Shown: one piece after another, positions 1-9,989 of the stretch
How the letters are laid out: each line of letters opens with the position of its first letter
How positions within the stretch are numbered: position 1 is the stretch's first letter
Origin: Heliocybe sulcata
Lineage: Eukaryota; Basidiomycota; Agaricomycetes; Gloeophyllales; Gloeophyllaceae
Assembly (NCBI GenBank): GCA_004369045.1
Contig: ML213511.1
Span: 240,273 to 304,272 of the forward strand
Direction of reading: 5' to 3'
DNA length: 64,000 nt
Position numbers and translations under genes: made by a program
The notes under the pieces: generated by a model
Database searches by the model: none
What the model was told of the DNA's origin: nothing
What the model saw: the letters and a program-made list of their open reading frames with translations, nothing else

Positions 1-80
1 CATATCATATAAGGACTACTAAAGTAGTGTATATGACTTCACCACAGTTGTGGTAAATTATATATAAAGACTAGTGACCA

Positions 81-1220
81 CTAGTGATGGAGTAAAGGTA
101 GAGATATGGGTACGCACTCGTCGGTATCAGGTTCGTCGTCATCGTATACAGCGGAGGGCATGACGATGGCAGCGATGATATCCTCGGAGTCGTCTTCGAC
201 GACGGCGGCGACGGGTGCAGGCTTCGGCTGTCCACCGGGGGCTCGAGTCGCGCGGGTGGCATCCGTGTCAGTCAGCATCTTGTAGTTCTCGGCATTTGGG
301 AAGCCATTAGGGCACGAGGACGACGTGTGATTGACGTTGAACCGACGGCACTTGTAGCAGCCGTGGTGTTTGTTGAGTAAGGCCTTCTTGTCGTCAGTGA
401 GCTTAGGTAGAGGAGTTCTTTTAGTAGTGGCGGATGACGGACGGCTAGCGGAAGAGGGGGTAATAGAAGACGTAGCGGGGGTAGTAGTGGACCTGTTAGA
501 GAACCTATTCTTCTGGAGGACGCGAAGGAGGCGACATTCTTCAGCCTGGCGGCGCTCGTCGAGGACGCGCACCCTTTCGAGCCAGTCTTCGAATTGAACG
601 ATGCTGTTGACCTTCTCGTCCTTGCATAGGATCTTTGTTTCAGGGTTCATGTGAGTGTTGAGGTGTTTGCGGAGGTCGGCATCGGAGAGGTGGCGCGGGG
701 TATCGAAGAGGGTGGTGTTTTCGGATTGGATGTGGTTCGCCCAGTCCCAGAAGGTGCTATCGCCCTGAGTGACTAGGAGGAGGGCGTCGTGATGGTCATC
801 TTCCCAGCCAGGGCGGAGGAATCTGGCACTCATCTCTTTGATGTATTCTTCGAGAGACATGGCGTTGATTGCTGTGCGTTTCGCCCGGTACCAGTTATGA
901 AGACGGGGATCGCGCATACCGTAGGCCACCTTCCTGACGTAATCGTCTGGTTTGAGGTCCTTCTGATTATAACAGTAAGCTTTGCAGGATTCTCGCCAGT
1001 CGTGGAGGACAGCTGGAGTAAGGTCGCCGGGGAGGAGTACCGGCGCGTTTTTGGAAGAACTCTGTTCGACGGAAGCCGTAGCGAGTCTGAGAACAGTGTT
1101 CGGAGCCATTTTCGTACGAGTAGGGGGTGGGCGTTCGTCGTCTGAGGAGGTTTTGGGAGAAGGGGAGCGTATGGGTGATGGGGAAGATGAATGTGGAGGT
1201 GGTGATGGTAGGGGGGACAA
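81..1220 (-). CDS. Retrotransposon Gag-like protein (379 aa)
   Basis: The product is a hydrophilic protein with a Ser/Pro-rich N-terminus (about residues 1-40), a helical central part with a Trp-rich stretch around residues 75-230, a Ser/Thr-rich linker, and a CCHC-type zinc knuckle near residue 290 (CYKC, then His and Cys, spacing C-x2-C-x6-H-x4-C). The tail is acidic. This order is that of a retroelement Gag, whose knuckle binds the element's RNA in the particle. The frame is continuous over its length. No protease or reverse transcriptase follows inside the window because the element runs off the left edge. Confidence 0.6.
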   Translation of the reverse strand: MSPLPSPPPHSSSPSPIRSPSPKTSSDDERPPPTRTKMAPNTVLRLATASVEQSSSKNAPVLLPGDLTPAVLHDWRESCKAYCYNQKDLKPDDYVRKVAYGMRDPRLHNWYRAKRTAINAMSLEEYIKEMSARFLRPGWEDDHHDALLLVTQGDSTFWDWANHIQSENTTLFDTPRHLSDADLRKHLNTHMNPETKILCKDEKVNSIVQFEDWLERVRVLDERRQAEECRLLRVLQKNRFSNRSTTTPATSSITPSSASRPSSATTKRTPLPKLTDDKKALLNKHHGCYKCRRFNVNHTSSSCPNGFPNAENYKMLTDTDATRATRAPGGQPKPAPVAAVVEDDSEDIIAAIVMPSAVYDDDEPDTDECVPISLPLLHH

Positions 1221-1905
1221 TGGACTTTCAGAACGGTTCGTACTCGGCGGTACAGAGTGGGGCAGTTTGGCAGCAGTCGCGGCACGAGTAGTGGGCGCCA
1301 GCTTGACGGTATACAGAACGGCAACGGTGGTGACGGTAAACGGTTCGGACGGCTGAGCGGCGGAATTGAGGGACGCGGTGATACGCCTCTACGTGGCTCT
1401 GGTCTCCGAAAACGCATTTTCAGGCTATTTGCGCAGATTCCCACGCTCTGTGCGAGAGTGAGCGTATCCGCGCCGTTGCGCTACGAGCAAAACTCGAGTT
1501 TCTATGGACTTTTCATTATTTCCGGCAATTCCCGACGACTCTCCGATCTCATTCGACAACCGCTCCACTGCTTTACGTAAGCGCGCGTGCTCATCCCAGC
1601 CATCACGGCGGTGTGGCAATACCCTCCCGACAGCGGCGGTGTTGCACGGCGGTGCTGCGCTGCCTCGGTGGTGCCTTTGCATATGCTGTCCATCAAGTTT
1701 CGAGTCAATTCCGAGGCTGTGCGTGCCTTGCGGGCACCGGCGCGGCCTCCACACGGCCCATCAGCGCTTTTTGATGCGGCGCTGTGCGCGTTCCCACGCT
1801 CCTTTTGGTATGCGCCCACCTTTGCACATGGTCACTGTAGTGTACGGAGATTGTTCCCCCTTGTCTGAGGTTTGTGATGGATCATTTTCAGGAGTAGTTT
1901 CAGTT

Positions 1906-2549
1906 TGTTAGCATATGGGACTCGGTTTATTTGATTTTCTCCATAGTATACTTAAGTCGGACTTTCTGACACTGTACCCCAGGTTAGCTTCGGCCTTAGG
2001 TTAGGTTAGGTCGCTGCCTCCCTGCGCAATTCTACTGTTCCCATCTCAACTCTGCGTCTCTTATCTCTCTGAGCTTACTGCGTCCACTATCTGCTGCCTC
2101 TCGTCGCTGCGCTGTTGTTCCCGATTTCCGTCGCTGCTGCTGTCTGTGTCCGCCAGACACCAGAGTTTCCCGTTTTCGCGTTGTTCTATTTTTAGCATCT
2201 ACATCTATTTTTAATTAGCGCGTGTATTCTGCTTCTAGAGTGCGCGACGTCGCGCGCGGTCGCGTTTTGATCGCATTCTATTTTTAGCTTTGATCGCATT
2301 TTTCGTTAGAGTATACGTCGCACTGTGGTTGGTGGTCTCGGCCCTATCCTTACCATTGACTCCCTCCGAACGTCTATTATACCCTTCGTCGCCCCGGACC
2401 TCGCAGCCATCTAGCACCAAGGGATTGGTGCTACGCTTTGTGGTTGTTGTTCCCCTTTAGGTCTGTGCGGGTTTCGTCATGTGTTCGTGCCTTTCAGCAG
2501 AGAGCGACCTCGAGAGACAGCGGGACAGTCGAGTAGCGGCGAGGTAACA
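1906..2549. repeat. Candidate LTR of the left-edge retroelement
   Basis: The stretch begins TGTTA and ends TAACA, a 5-base inverted terminal match as LTRs have. It lies on the upstream side of the minus-strand gag gene. Inside are TATA-like stretches (ctatttttag) near 2190-2290 and three TTAGG units at 1996-2010. I found no second copy in the window and no target duplication (flanks cagtt and gaggt differ), so the borders are tentative. It could be a different repeat with chance ends. Confidence 0.35.
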
Positions 2550-3077
2550 GAGGTACGAATAGAGGCAGAGGTCGACGTTCAAAAAAAAGTGGAAGCCTGC
2601 AGGCGCGGGCTACACTCAGAACACGCGAACAGAACGGAACCTCAGCGTATATTGCGAGGAACGAGAGCGGGGGAAAAGAGAAAAATGTCGATACAAACCG
2701 GAAACCCGTTAGCTTTAAAGCACGAACGGGTGACAACGGGTGTGAAGCAATAGAAGAGACAGTGACACCGAAGCAGTGGTGGCGAACCGAGATGTGACTA
2801 GAACGGAAATGCCGGAGCCATATATGGGCAGGGGCCACGTGTAGTGTGGCGTTGCGATCAACCAGGATTGCACGCCACTCGCGTCCGTCGCCATGCTGAT
2901 GAAACATGATGAGACTAAGTACGCAGCCCATAAATATCGGAATTCTGTATACGATCATGCAATCATACGATCAGCCGCGCATTAATAATTGATGTAAACA
3001 CAAACCACGCTGCACCAAACACTCAGCAATATCGGCACCCACCTTGGCATAATTGAGTGAATCAGCGAGAGGCAAAG
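2550..3077. other. Intergenic, no gene seen
   Basis: Only short unrelated reading frames on both strands, none with a recognisable domain. This joins the retroelement edge to the MITE-like insertion and may be more old repeat. Confidence 0.4.
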
Positions 3078-3461
3078 CAGTGATGTGTAGTGTTGCCGCG
3101 AGTCGAATCGAATCGAACTGAATTGGTAACTCGGACACCACTTGTTTCCCGAGTTACATCAAAGCGAGTCCTCGAGGGAACTCGCGTGCCCCCGATGATA
3201 TTGGGCCTCACAAAACAGCCAGTTAGATATAGAGAAAACCCGCCTGGAGATAAATATAGAGGGGGGTTGCATCGTGCTGAAATGCCAAGTGTCATACGCT
3301 CAGCGGCGACCTATCAGATTGTCTGAGCAAAAATAAGGAGCTTGAATGGTGATTAACTTGCTTCGGCTCGATACACCGAGTAGCAACGAGTTTATGAACT
3401 CGGTCATCAAGGTCGAGCTTACCTCGAGGCCCACTCGCCTGGACGGCAACACCAGTGATGT
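3078..3461. mobile_element. Candidate non-autonomous DNA transposon (MITE-like)
   Basis: A perfect 9-base direct repeat, CAGTGATGT, sits at 3078-3086 and 3453-3461. Just inside it are inverted ends: GTGTTGCCG from 3090 and its reverse complement CGGCAACAC at 3444-3452. Sub-terminal GAGT/ACTC words recur on both flanks, including a stem made by AACTCGG and CCGAGTT near 3130-3160. No transposase is encoded. A 9-base duplication would suit a Mutator-type element. However, CAGTG could itself be the start of an hAT-style terminus, so the superfamily is open. Three extra bases (GTA) separate the left repeat from the inverted end. Confidence 0.5.
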
Positions 3462-6400
3462 ATCCTAGCTAAATATGTGCCCAACTTATTCGAGAAACAA
3501 GCGCATAGTCCAGAATTATCATGCCTACACTCCATTAACTATTACTGTCATTCAGAAACCAACTGTAACAGGCATCGAGTTCTCCCACGACTTACTGCAA
3601 ACCTAAGAAGTAAGTACAATACCAACATCTGCCAGGGGATCAACATAGCGAAATACCGTACAAGGATTGATACCCACCCACCGAAAGAATTACTCGGTAT
3701 ATCTGCACGAGCACTTCCCAACTCCACTTTAAGCCCACTCGTAGCACCTTATTCTCCAAGTTTGGGTACTTACCGATCTCCGCAAGCATTTTCACCTCAG
3801 GCATTTCGGGAATCCGGTAGTACATACCCAAGTATGGCTCCACGGTGTATTTCTCCATCGTGAAGCCATTAGCGCTATGTCACGTACCCGGAGCTGCGGC
3901 CTAATGGCTCACATACCGCTACCACACACCTTCAATGCGGCGATATTAATGAGCACGCATGGTGCTAATGACAAAACAATAGACCACAACACATGCGCCT
4001 GCCCTCAGTCACTAGAATTTGACAGTCCCGAGGCATATGTACGTGGGTCGGAGACAGCGACCTAAACATCTGAAGCGAGATAAAATCAGACGGCCACACC
4101 AAAGGCACGAGACGCGAATATACTAAAAATAGTATTCAACTAAAATTAGAATCCAGCACAACCGGGTACCTTTTGCGGTCAATACCAGGCATGCCGACTT
4201 GACTACGACAGCAACCTACTTCGCGATCTAATAACCGTATACATCAATAACATGCATGATCGGTTGATTATTCCAAATCGATTATGCAGAACCAGACAAA
4301 GGCTATGCCATACTGGAGGTGATACTTCATAATGATCTCACAAGGTACGTATTGCACCAGTATTATACCAACCTCACCTCGACAAAACCTATGCCACACA
4401 GCTCGGGTACTAGCCGCTTCTCTGAAGATAACGCGCGGTATCCACCCACTCGCAAGTAGCCCAGTCACGTGCTTTTGATGTGCACCGTTATTGTGCTTTC
4501 ATATTCAAAGCGGACATTCATTGAGTCTCCAATTCCTAATGCAAACGGCCATCACAGCGTTATCCCTATCACACATGTACTCATGTATCTCCTTTGACGT
4601 AATAGTAATGCAAATGCTCAATGGTCATGTATGATCGGCCATGTTCATTGGACACTATCAAAAGGAAGCGTGTCGTGTTGAAAATGGTAGCGCAGTACCA
4701 ACCACGCCACATCACCGGCCTATTGCTTCGAAGAGTTGACTCCGTCAGTCAACATCTTTCTCTCCCATTCCAACCACTCGCCAACGGAGATGCAATCCTC
4801 GTGGCAATGGCCCTCTTGGGAAGGTCCGCTGTGTTATTTGCTGTGACCTCAGCACGCAATTCAGATTAATTCTGTTCAAGTTTCGGAGCCTTAGTGTCAC
4901 TAAGAAACATCGCACCTCAAGGCCTCATCTATGCCAAACATCAGAGACTAACACCTCAAAAACTCTTTTGCAACAAGTTTACCCAGGCCACACAAAAGCT
5001 TGCCTTATCCCAAAGTCATATACCATTACAGGACATGATACCGCATGAAACAAAATGCACAGCGATTCACACCCACTCATTTAGCGGACAATGCCACCTA
5101 TGTATTAAGCATTCCGCTTCTACTTTGAGATAGCTCCAAGCCATCACCGATGCCACCCACCTATCCGGGATGCAGTATTGCATAATACTCCTCCCATAAG
5201 TCAACGCTCATACAGGGTAAACAAACGCACAATACCGCCACCAAAAAAGGACGACCTAAGCCTCTTACGCGTAGGTACAACCAAGGTAACAAACAACAAT
5301 ACGGCACACGTGATCTTATCACCCTATCGTCAACGCTCTGTTTTCGCAATCCAAAGATTCGGCCACAATATTCCACTCACCCATACCACCTCTTTAACAA
5401 GGAATGTACGATGTACGTCCCCTCTGCATCGCTGTCTTACTGATGAAACAACCTGGTACTTGCATACAAACCACCAATGTCGCTCCAAAGGCGACATATA
5501 TCCCTCGTACATCACGCCTGCTGCAGTTACTTGAATGTAGATGCGGGTCAAAACACTCCGCCACCCCCATCATTGAGCGGCCAATCAGGATACCATGACG
5601 GTACGACTGTAAGACAATCAAAGTCACTGACCGTTTATTGTCCCGAAACCTGAAAATCATTACTTCTGAATTATGATATACACAGATGGCATGCCTAATG
5701 CTGGGCCTTTGGCTGCCGTTCACGGGGCAACCTAACCTTGTCACCTTACTGTGTATACGTATATTCACTATTTCCTCCTAATATCCTACATTAACGCAAA
5801 CCACGCATACAGGTTATGCTGCATCCACTCGGTATTTAACAGGATGCTACCATAAATTGCATCCGACAACACTGACCATGGTGCATACCAAATTCCCGGT
5901 AACGTCTCACTTCAATCGACACATAGCATGCCTACCGCTCGGATACTGGGCGTTATCCAAGCACCAGCCTTCAGTTGCCGCTCACCCTATTCCCCAACAT
6001 CGTCCCCTTGTCATTATTCCTAATTTCACCATACTCCTACATTTTTTATATGTTAATGAACCGTCTGCACTCCTGCGGTCCCAAATCCGAATGCAACCTG
6101 GCCGTGAGTCACCAAAATCCACCAAAGTACATACGACCATATACCGCGCGCCATCACTTCTTTATTCAGTTGACCGAAATAGCATGCCTACCGCTCAGTC
6201 TCTGGGCGGCTATTAACCCACAAGCGTTCCCTACCGCCTACGACACCTCAGGACCGCATCCCTCACTCAACAACACCATTTTCTATCGTCATTCCGTAGT
6301 GGCCATTCTCTCCGGGTCAACGACCCCTCTGCACTCCTGCGGTCCCAAATCCGAATGCAACCTGGCCGTGAGTCACCAAAATCCACCAAAGTACGTACGA

Positions 6401-8060
6401 CCATATACCACGCGCCATCACTTCTTTATTCAGTTGACCGAAATAGCACGCCTACCGCTCGGTCTCTGGGTGGCTATTAACCCACCAACGTTCGCCACCG
6501 CCTACAACACCTCAAGACCGCATCCCTCACTCAACAACACCGTTTACTATCGCCACTCCGTAGTCCCCATTCTCCCCAGGTAAACGACCTGTCTACGCTC
6601 CTGCGCTCCCCAATCCGAAGGCAACCTGGCCGTAAGTCAGCTAAATCAACCAAAGTATGTACTAACACACACCGCACGCCATCACTTCTCCATTCAGTTG
6701 ACAGAAATAGCACGCCTACCACTCGGTCCCTGGACGGCTTTTAACCCACCGGTGTTCACTACCACCCACGACACCTCAATACCGCGTTCCCTCACTCAGC
6801 AATACCCTCTAGTATGCCCGCTCCATAGTGCGTATTCTTTTTCAGTCTTTTTAACATACCGGATGCTAAACGCATGGCCCGTTTAGCTTCATCTGGGGAG
6901 ACATCCACAAATCTCAGCAGGATGTGCGACACAAAGCCGAGGAGGGTTTGCTCGAGGTACTCTACTGGCAAGGGAATTTATGGGATTACACCAATCATAT
7001 CACTATCCAGTGAGTCTCCATTCATGCGAGGATAATGCTGTTTTCATATCTCATCCACTCTCGAAGCTGCGGTATACACAAAAGCCTGGACGGCGACCCC
7101 AACGAACCCGACCACATAACCGCCTCCTTCTGCAACCAAATTGGGAAAAGGCTGGCTACCTGCCATTATTATCCCTTGACAAAAACTGCCTCGTTCAGAC
7201 CAAAACGGCGACAAAACCGCAGAAGGTTTCCGAACAACTAATGCGCAATCTAACTAGACTATGTTTCCTGTATATACAATTTGTAACGCGTCATTGCTTC
7301 AGAATGTTATATCGTATTGGCAGCTTCATAAAAAACCGCGCGTTGTAGTACCTCAAACTATACCGCATATGTGCGCCTAAGCAGCATCATCTCCATTAGG
7401 CACCAACAATACCACCAACGTCATGTCTCGTATCAGCATCAACATTTATTAATCCCACGTAAGGCACTTCGCATCAAGCGCACGATGAAGGACTATACCA
7501 ACCTTCGTGCTCCAAACCGAACTGCCTTCTTTACTGAGGACAGATTCAAGACATATTCTGCGAACTATCTTCACTGACATAAACAACACATCGAATTCCG
7601 ACGAAATGGAACGGACAGGATACTCTACACCTATCTGAGCTAGCACAACCACGAGCCCCCTTATAAACTCCATTCTTCAACGCCAGTCAAAGCAGTGCTC
7701 TCACACGACGATACTGCTTCCCCACCGCCCGACGCCCCACCGCAATCCCTCCTCCATCTCAGTCAATTCCCACTACGGCGGCATACCGTACTTAAAGGCA
7801 AGTAGGCCCCCCACCGCACCTCTCTTCTCGGTCTGTCTGTCTTCGGATGCTCCAGCTCTCCCGATTGACCTATACTTTACTTGTAACAACGCATCATCCC
7901 GGACATATCCGGATGACACGCGAGCAGAACGTGCATTCCCTCCTTAATACGGAAATCTTAGCCACAGTTGCCACAAAACCAAACACGACCAAGCACCTTC
8001 CTAGTCAGGCGAAAGAAGGAGGGGTCGGCTGGCCAAACCTGTTTCTACGAAACAGGAATT
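3462..8060. other. Gene-free island with strong C-over-G strand bias
   Basis: About 4.6 kb lower in GC than the gene regions, and markedly richer in C and A than in G and T on the + strand. Reading frames are short, rich in His, Pro, Thr and Asn as the bias predicts, and match no family I know. It contains the 264-base tandem repeat at 5903-6840. It ends near a perfect stem-loop at 8038-8056 (arms CCTGTTTC and GAAACAGG). It could be a decayed transposon, a non-coding transcription unit, or repeat-derived spacer; I cannot tell which. Confidence 0.4.
5903..6840. repeat. Tandem repeat, 264-base period, about 3.5 copies
   Basis: The anchor word cagttgac-gaaatagca occurs at 6167, 6431 and 6695, exactly 264 bases apart each time. 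A second anchor, gcactcctgcggtccc, occurs at 6067 and 6331, again 264 apart. A more diverged leading copy carries the related word atagcatgcctaccgctc about 256 bases before the first full copy. The last copy is partial. Copies B and C are very close, while A and D have drifted. The period equals 88 codons, so an open frame at 5975-6583 (+) crosses two copies without a shift; its composition does not look like a real protein. Confidence 0.85.
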
Positions 8061-8465
8061 AGCGAATATGCAACTTATTTGTCCTTGTATTTTTTCTGGT
8101 CTATATTTGGCAATTTACGCCACTCCGTCAACCGTTCGTCAAGAGGAAGTATACGCACATCGCTTCGTTCTTTCATCGAGACGCTCCAATCGCTCGTCCT
8201 CTTGTTTCAAAATTATATCATGGTATTGCTGGAAGATTGCTGGATTGAAGTCTCCAGGAAGCGCAGTGTCTGCTGGCCTGAAATGCAAGATGATGCAACA
8301 TACAGATTGCAGAGGCTTCTGTACTGTACACAGTCCGAGCACCGAGAATACACAGTTAATACGTCCATTACCGAACAAGGAAGTGAAAGTCGCAAGGTAC
8401 TTGCCCTGCGCGAACGCGCAGGCGCTTCTCGAGTTAATCAATACTTACCTTTAATTTACCGCGTT

Positions 8466-8491
8466 ACGCGTGAACGCGCCACTTAACGCGT
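8466..8491. promoter_or_regulatory. Two ACGCGT boxes (MCB-like) upstream of dpb4
   Basis: Two perfect ACGCGT hexamers lie at 8466-8471 and 8486-8491, 20 bases apart, 61-86 bases before the dpb4 start. More CGCG words lie around them (8407-8480). ACGCGT is the MluI cell-cycle box bound by the MBF factor in yeasts and other fungi, which turns on DNA-replication genes at G1/S. The match of site and gene function supports a real role, but basidiomycete use here is inferred. Confidence 0.6.
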
Positions 8492-8551
8492 CTTGCTTTC
8501 GTCCCATTGACCGGGTCTCATTCGTGCAACTCACCTTCCGCCACTGCCGCT

Positions 8552-9491
8552 ATGCCCCGTGCAGATTCAACAAGTAATCTGGCTAAAAGCCAATCTGAGT
8601 CAACAACCGGCATAGAAAACTATGAGCTACCAAGGACTCTGGTCACAAAGATCGCAAAGTCGGCGGTATGCATTGCTATGCAAGGGCCACGATTGCGACG
8701 TCTTATCAGAGCCTTGTAGGTGCCCGACAACACGAAATTGCAGAAAGAGGTGGTGACTTCCCTGGTGAAGGGGTCAACGGTGTTTATCAACTACTTGGGT
8801 AAGTCCCTATGTCGCAGCTAGGAGGGTTCTAGACCATTGAAGGCATCATGCTAGCTGCAACGTGAGTATACCTCTAGCATATGAGATAGTCTGTTCCGAT
8901 CGGACCATGCCAGTGCACATGATGTCGCTGCATCGAAGCAACATAAGAGTATATCCGCCACAGATGTCCTAAAAGCGCTTGAGGTTCTGGAGTTTGCAGA
9001 CATGGTGCCTGAGCTCCAGAACGAACTGAACGGTCCGTGGCTATCTCTATATCTTAAAGCCAAACTGACCAGCCCAAGCCTACCGAGAGCATCAAAAGAG
9101 AGTGAAGCAAAACGGTGGAGGAATAAGAGGGAAGGCAAGAGAGGCCATGCTCGGGGAACAGCCAGCAAAAGGGAAAGGAAAAGAGAAGCTTGCCTTTCTA
9201 CCAACTACGGCCCCGCAGATGACTGGCCAAGCGGTGCTGCCGACGCAGGGCTATCCTGATGATATGGACACCCAAGCGGACGCCATTCGTATGCGACCTG
9301 ATGAGGACGAGGAGATGGTAGAGGCCTACGAGGAGGGCGATATTCCTGAAGAGGAAATACCCGAAGACGAGCCTGAGGAGGAAGATGAGGAGCTTGTGGA
9401 TACCCTCGCACCTGAAGGGGCAGACTTAACCCATGACGCGAGAAGGCTAGAAGACGCCGTAGGAGGAACTCCCCAGGAAGACAAGATCTGA
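8552..9491 (+). CDS. dpb4: DNA polymerase epsilon subunit D, histone-fold protein (Dpb4/POLE3-like)
   Basis: Five exons join in phase: 8552-8665, 8720-8798, 8856-8862, 8914-9032 and 9079-9491, giving 243 residues. The N-terminal half is a histone fold: ELPRTLVTKIAKSA, then VVTSLVKGSTVFINYLA, then ISATDVLKALEVLEF. The C-terminus is a long acidic tail with runs of Glu and Asp, as in POLE3. In yeast and animals this protein pairs with a second histone-fold subunit, in the pol epsilon replicase and in the CHRAC/ISW2 remodeller, acting in the nucleus on replicating chromatin. The third exon is only 7 bases (ctgcaac) and supplies the conserved AAT in helix 2, between normal GT-AG introns. The start is the first ATG giving the usual short leader. 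The convergent neighbour ends about 500 bases downstream. Confidence 0.93.
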
Positions 9492-9989
9492 TCCTGGTGT
9501 CCTCAGTGTTGTCTTCTACTATTTTATCGATGACGTCTTATTCTCCTGGTTTGTCTGGACTAGATTGAGGTTTACTGAGTAATTCGACGCTCAAAGTAAT
9601 GCAGGAGTGCAACCCTCATCCGCCGGTTATATGCATCGGTTGCAGGGTGAAAATTCATGAACATTGGTGCGACTAGCCGAGTCCATGTCCAAAGCACAAA
9701 ACGATAGGAGACACAATGCGCATTATTGAGAGAGAAATGCGATACGAATGCAATATGCGAGGAGTCCAATGAGAACACTAGTAACGAGCGGTACGTACGA
9801 AACTAATTACCTAGACAGGATTACGCGAAAAGAGAGAGACTATGCGAATCACAGAGCAATACGGAAAGCGATGGGGAATACCGGGTGGGAGATACAGAGC
9901 CAAAAGAAAGAATGGAATACCAAGGAATACACGACAGAAACCGAGTAATCTGAGACATTTTATCGCCAAAGACAGTCGCCGAAAGGCCC
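9492..9989. other. Intergenic between convergent genes
   Basis: Shared 3' flank of dpb4 (+) and the 1168-residue gene (-). I see no gene or clear RNA here. Confidence 0.5.

Larger units (their letters stand above)
1..2549 (-). mobile_element. Partial LTR retrotransposon (Gag-bearing, Ty3/Gypsy-like), cut by the window edge
   Basis: The left edge holds a minus-strand gag-like reading frame with a zinc knuckle, and to its right a stretch that could be the 5' LTR (see separate entry). The pol part would lie left of base 1, outside the window, so the family cannot be fixed from reverse transcriptase; Ty3/Gypsy is inferred from the Gag style common in mushroom genomes. I could not pair two LTRs, so age cannot be estimated from LTR divergence. 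The gag frame looks whole. Treated as a fossil element of the genome. Confidence 0.55.

Noticed and set aside
8038-8056. Stem-loop CCTGTTTC-TAC-GAAACAGG as a Helitron 3' end
   Set aside because: The following bases (AATTAG) do not give a CTRR terminus, no TC start was found at a sensible distance, and no Rep-helicase trace exists.
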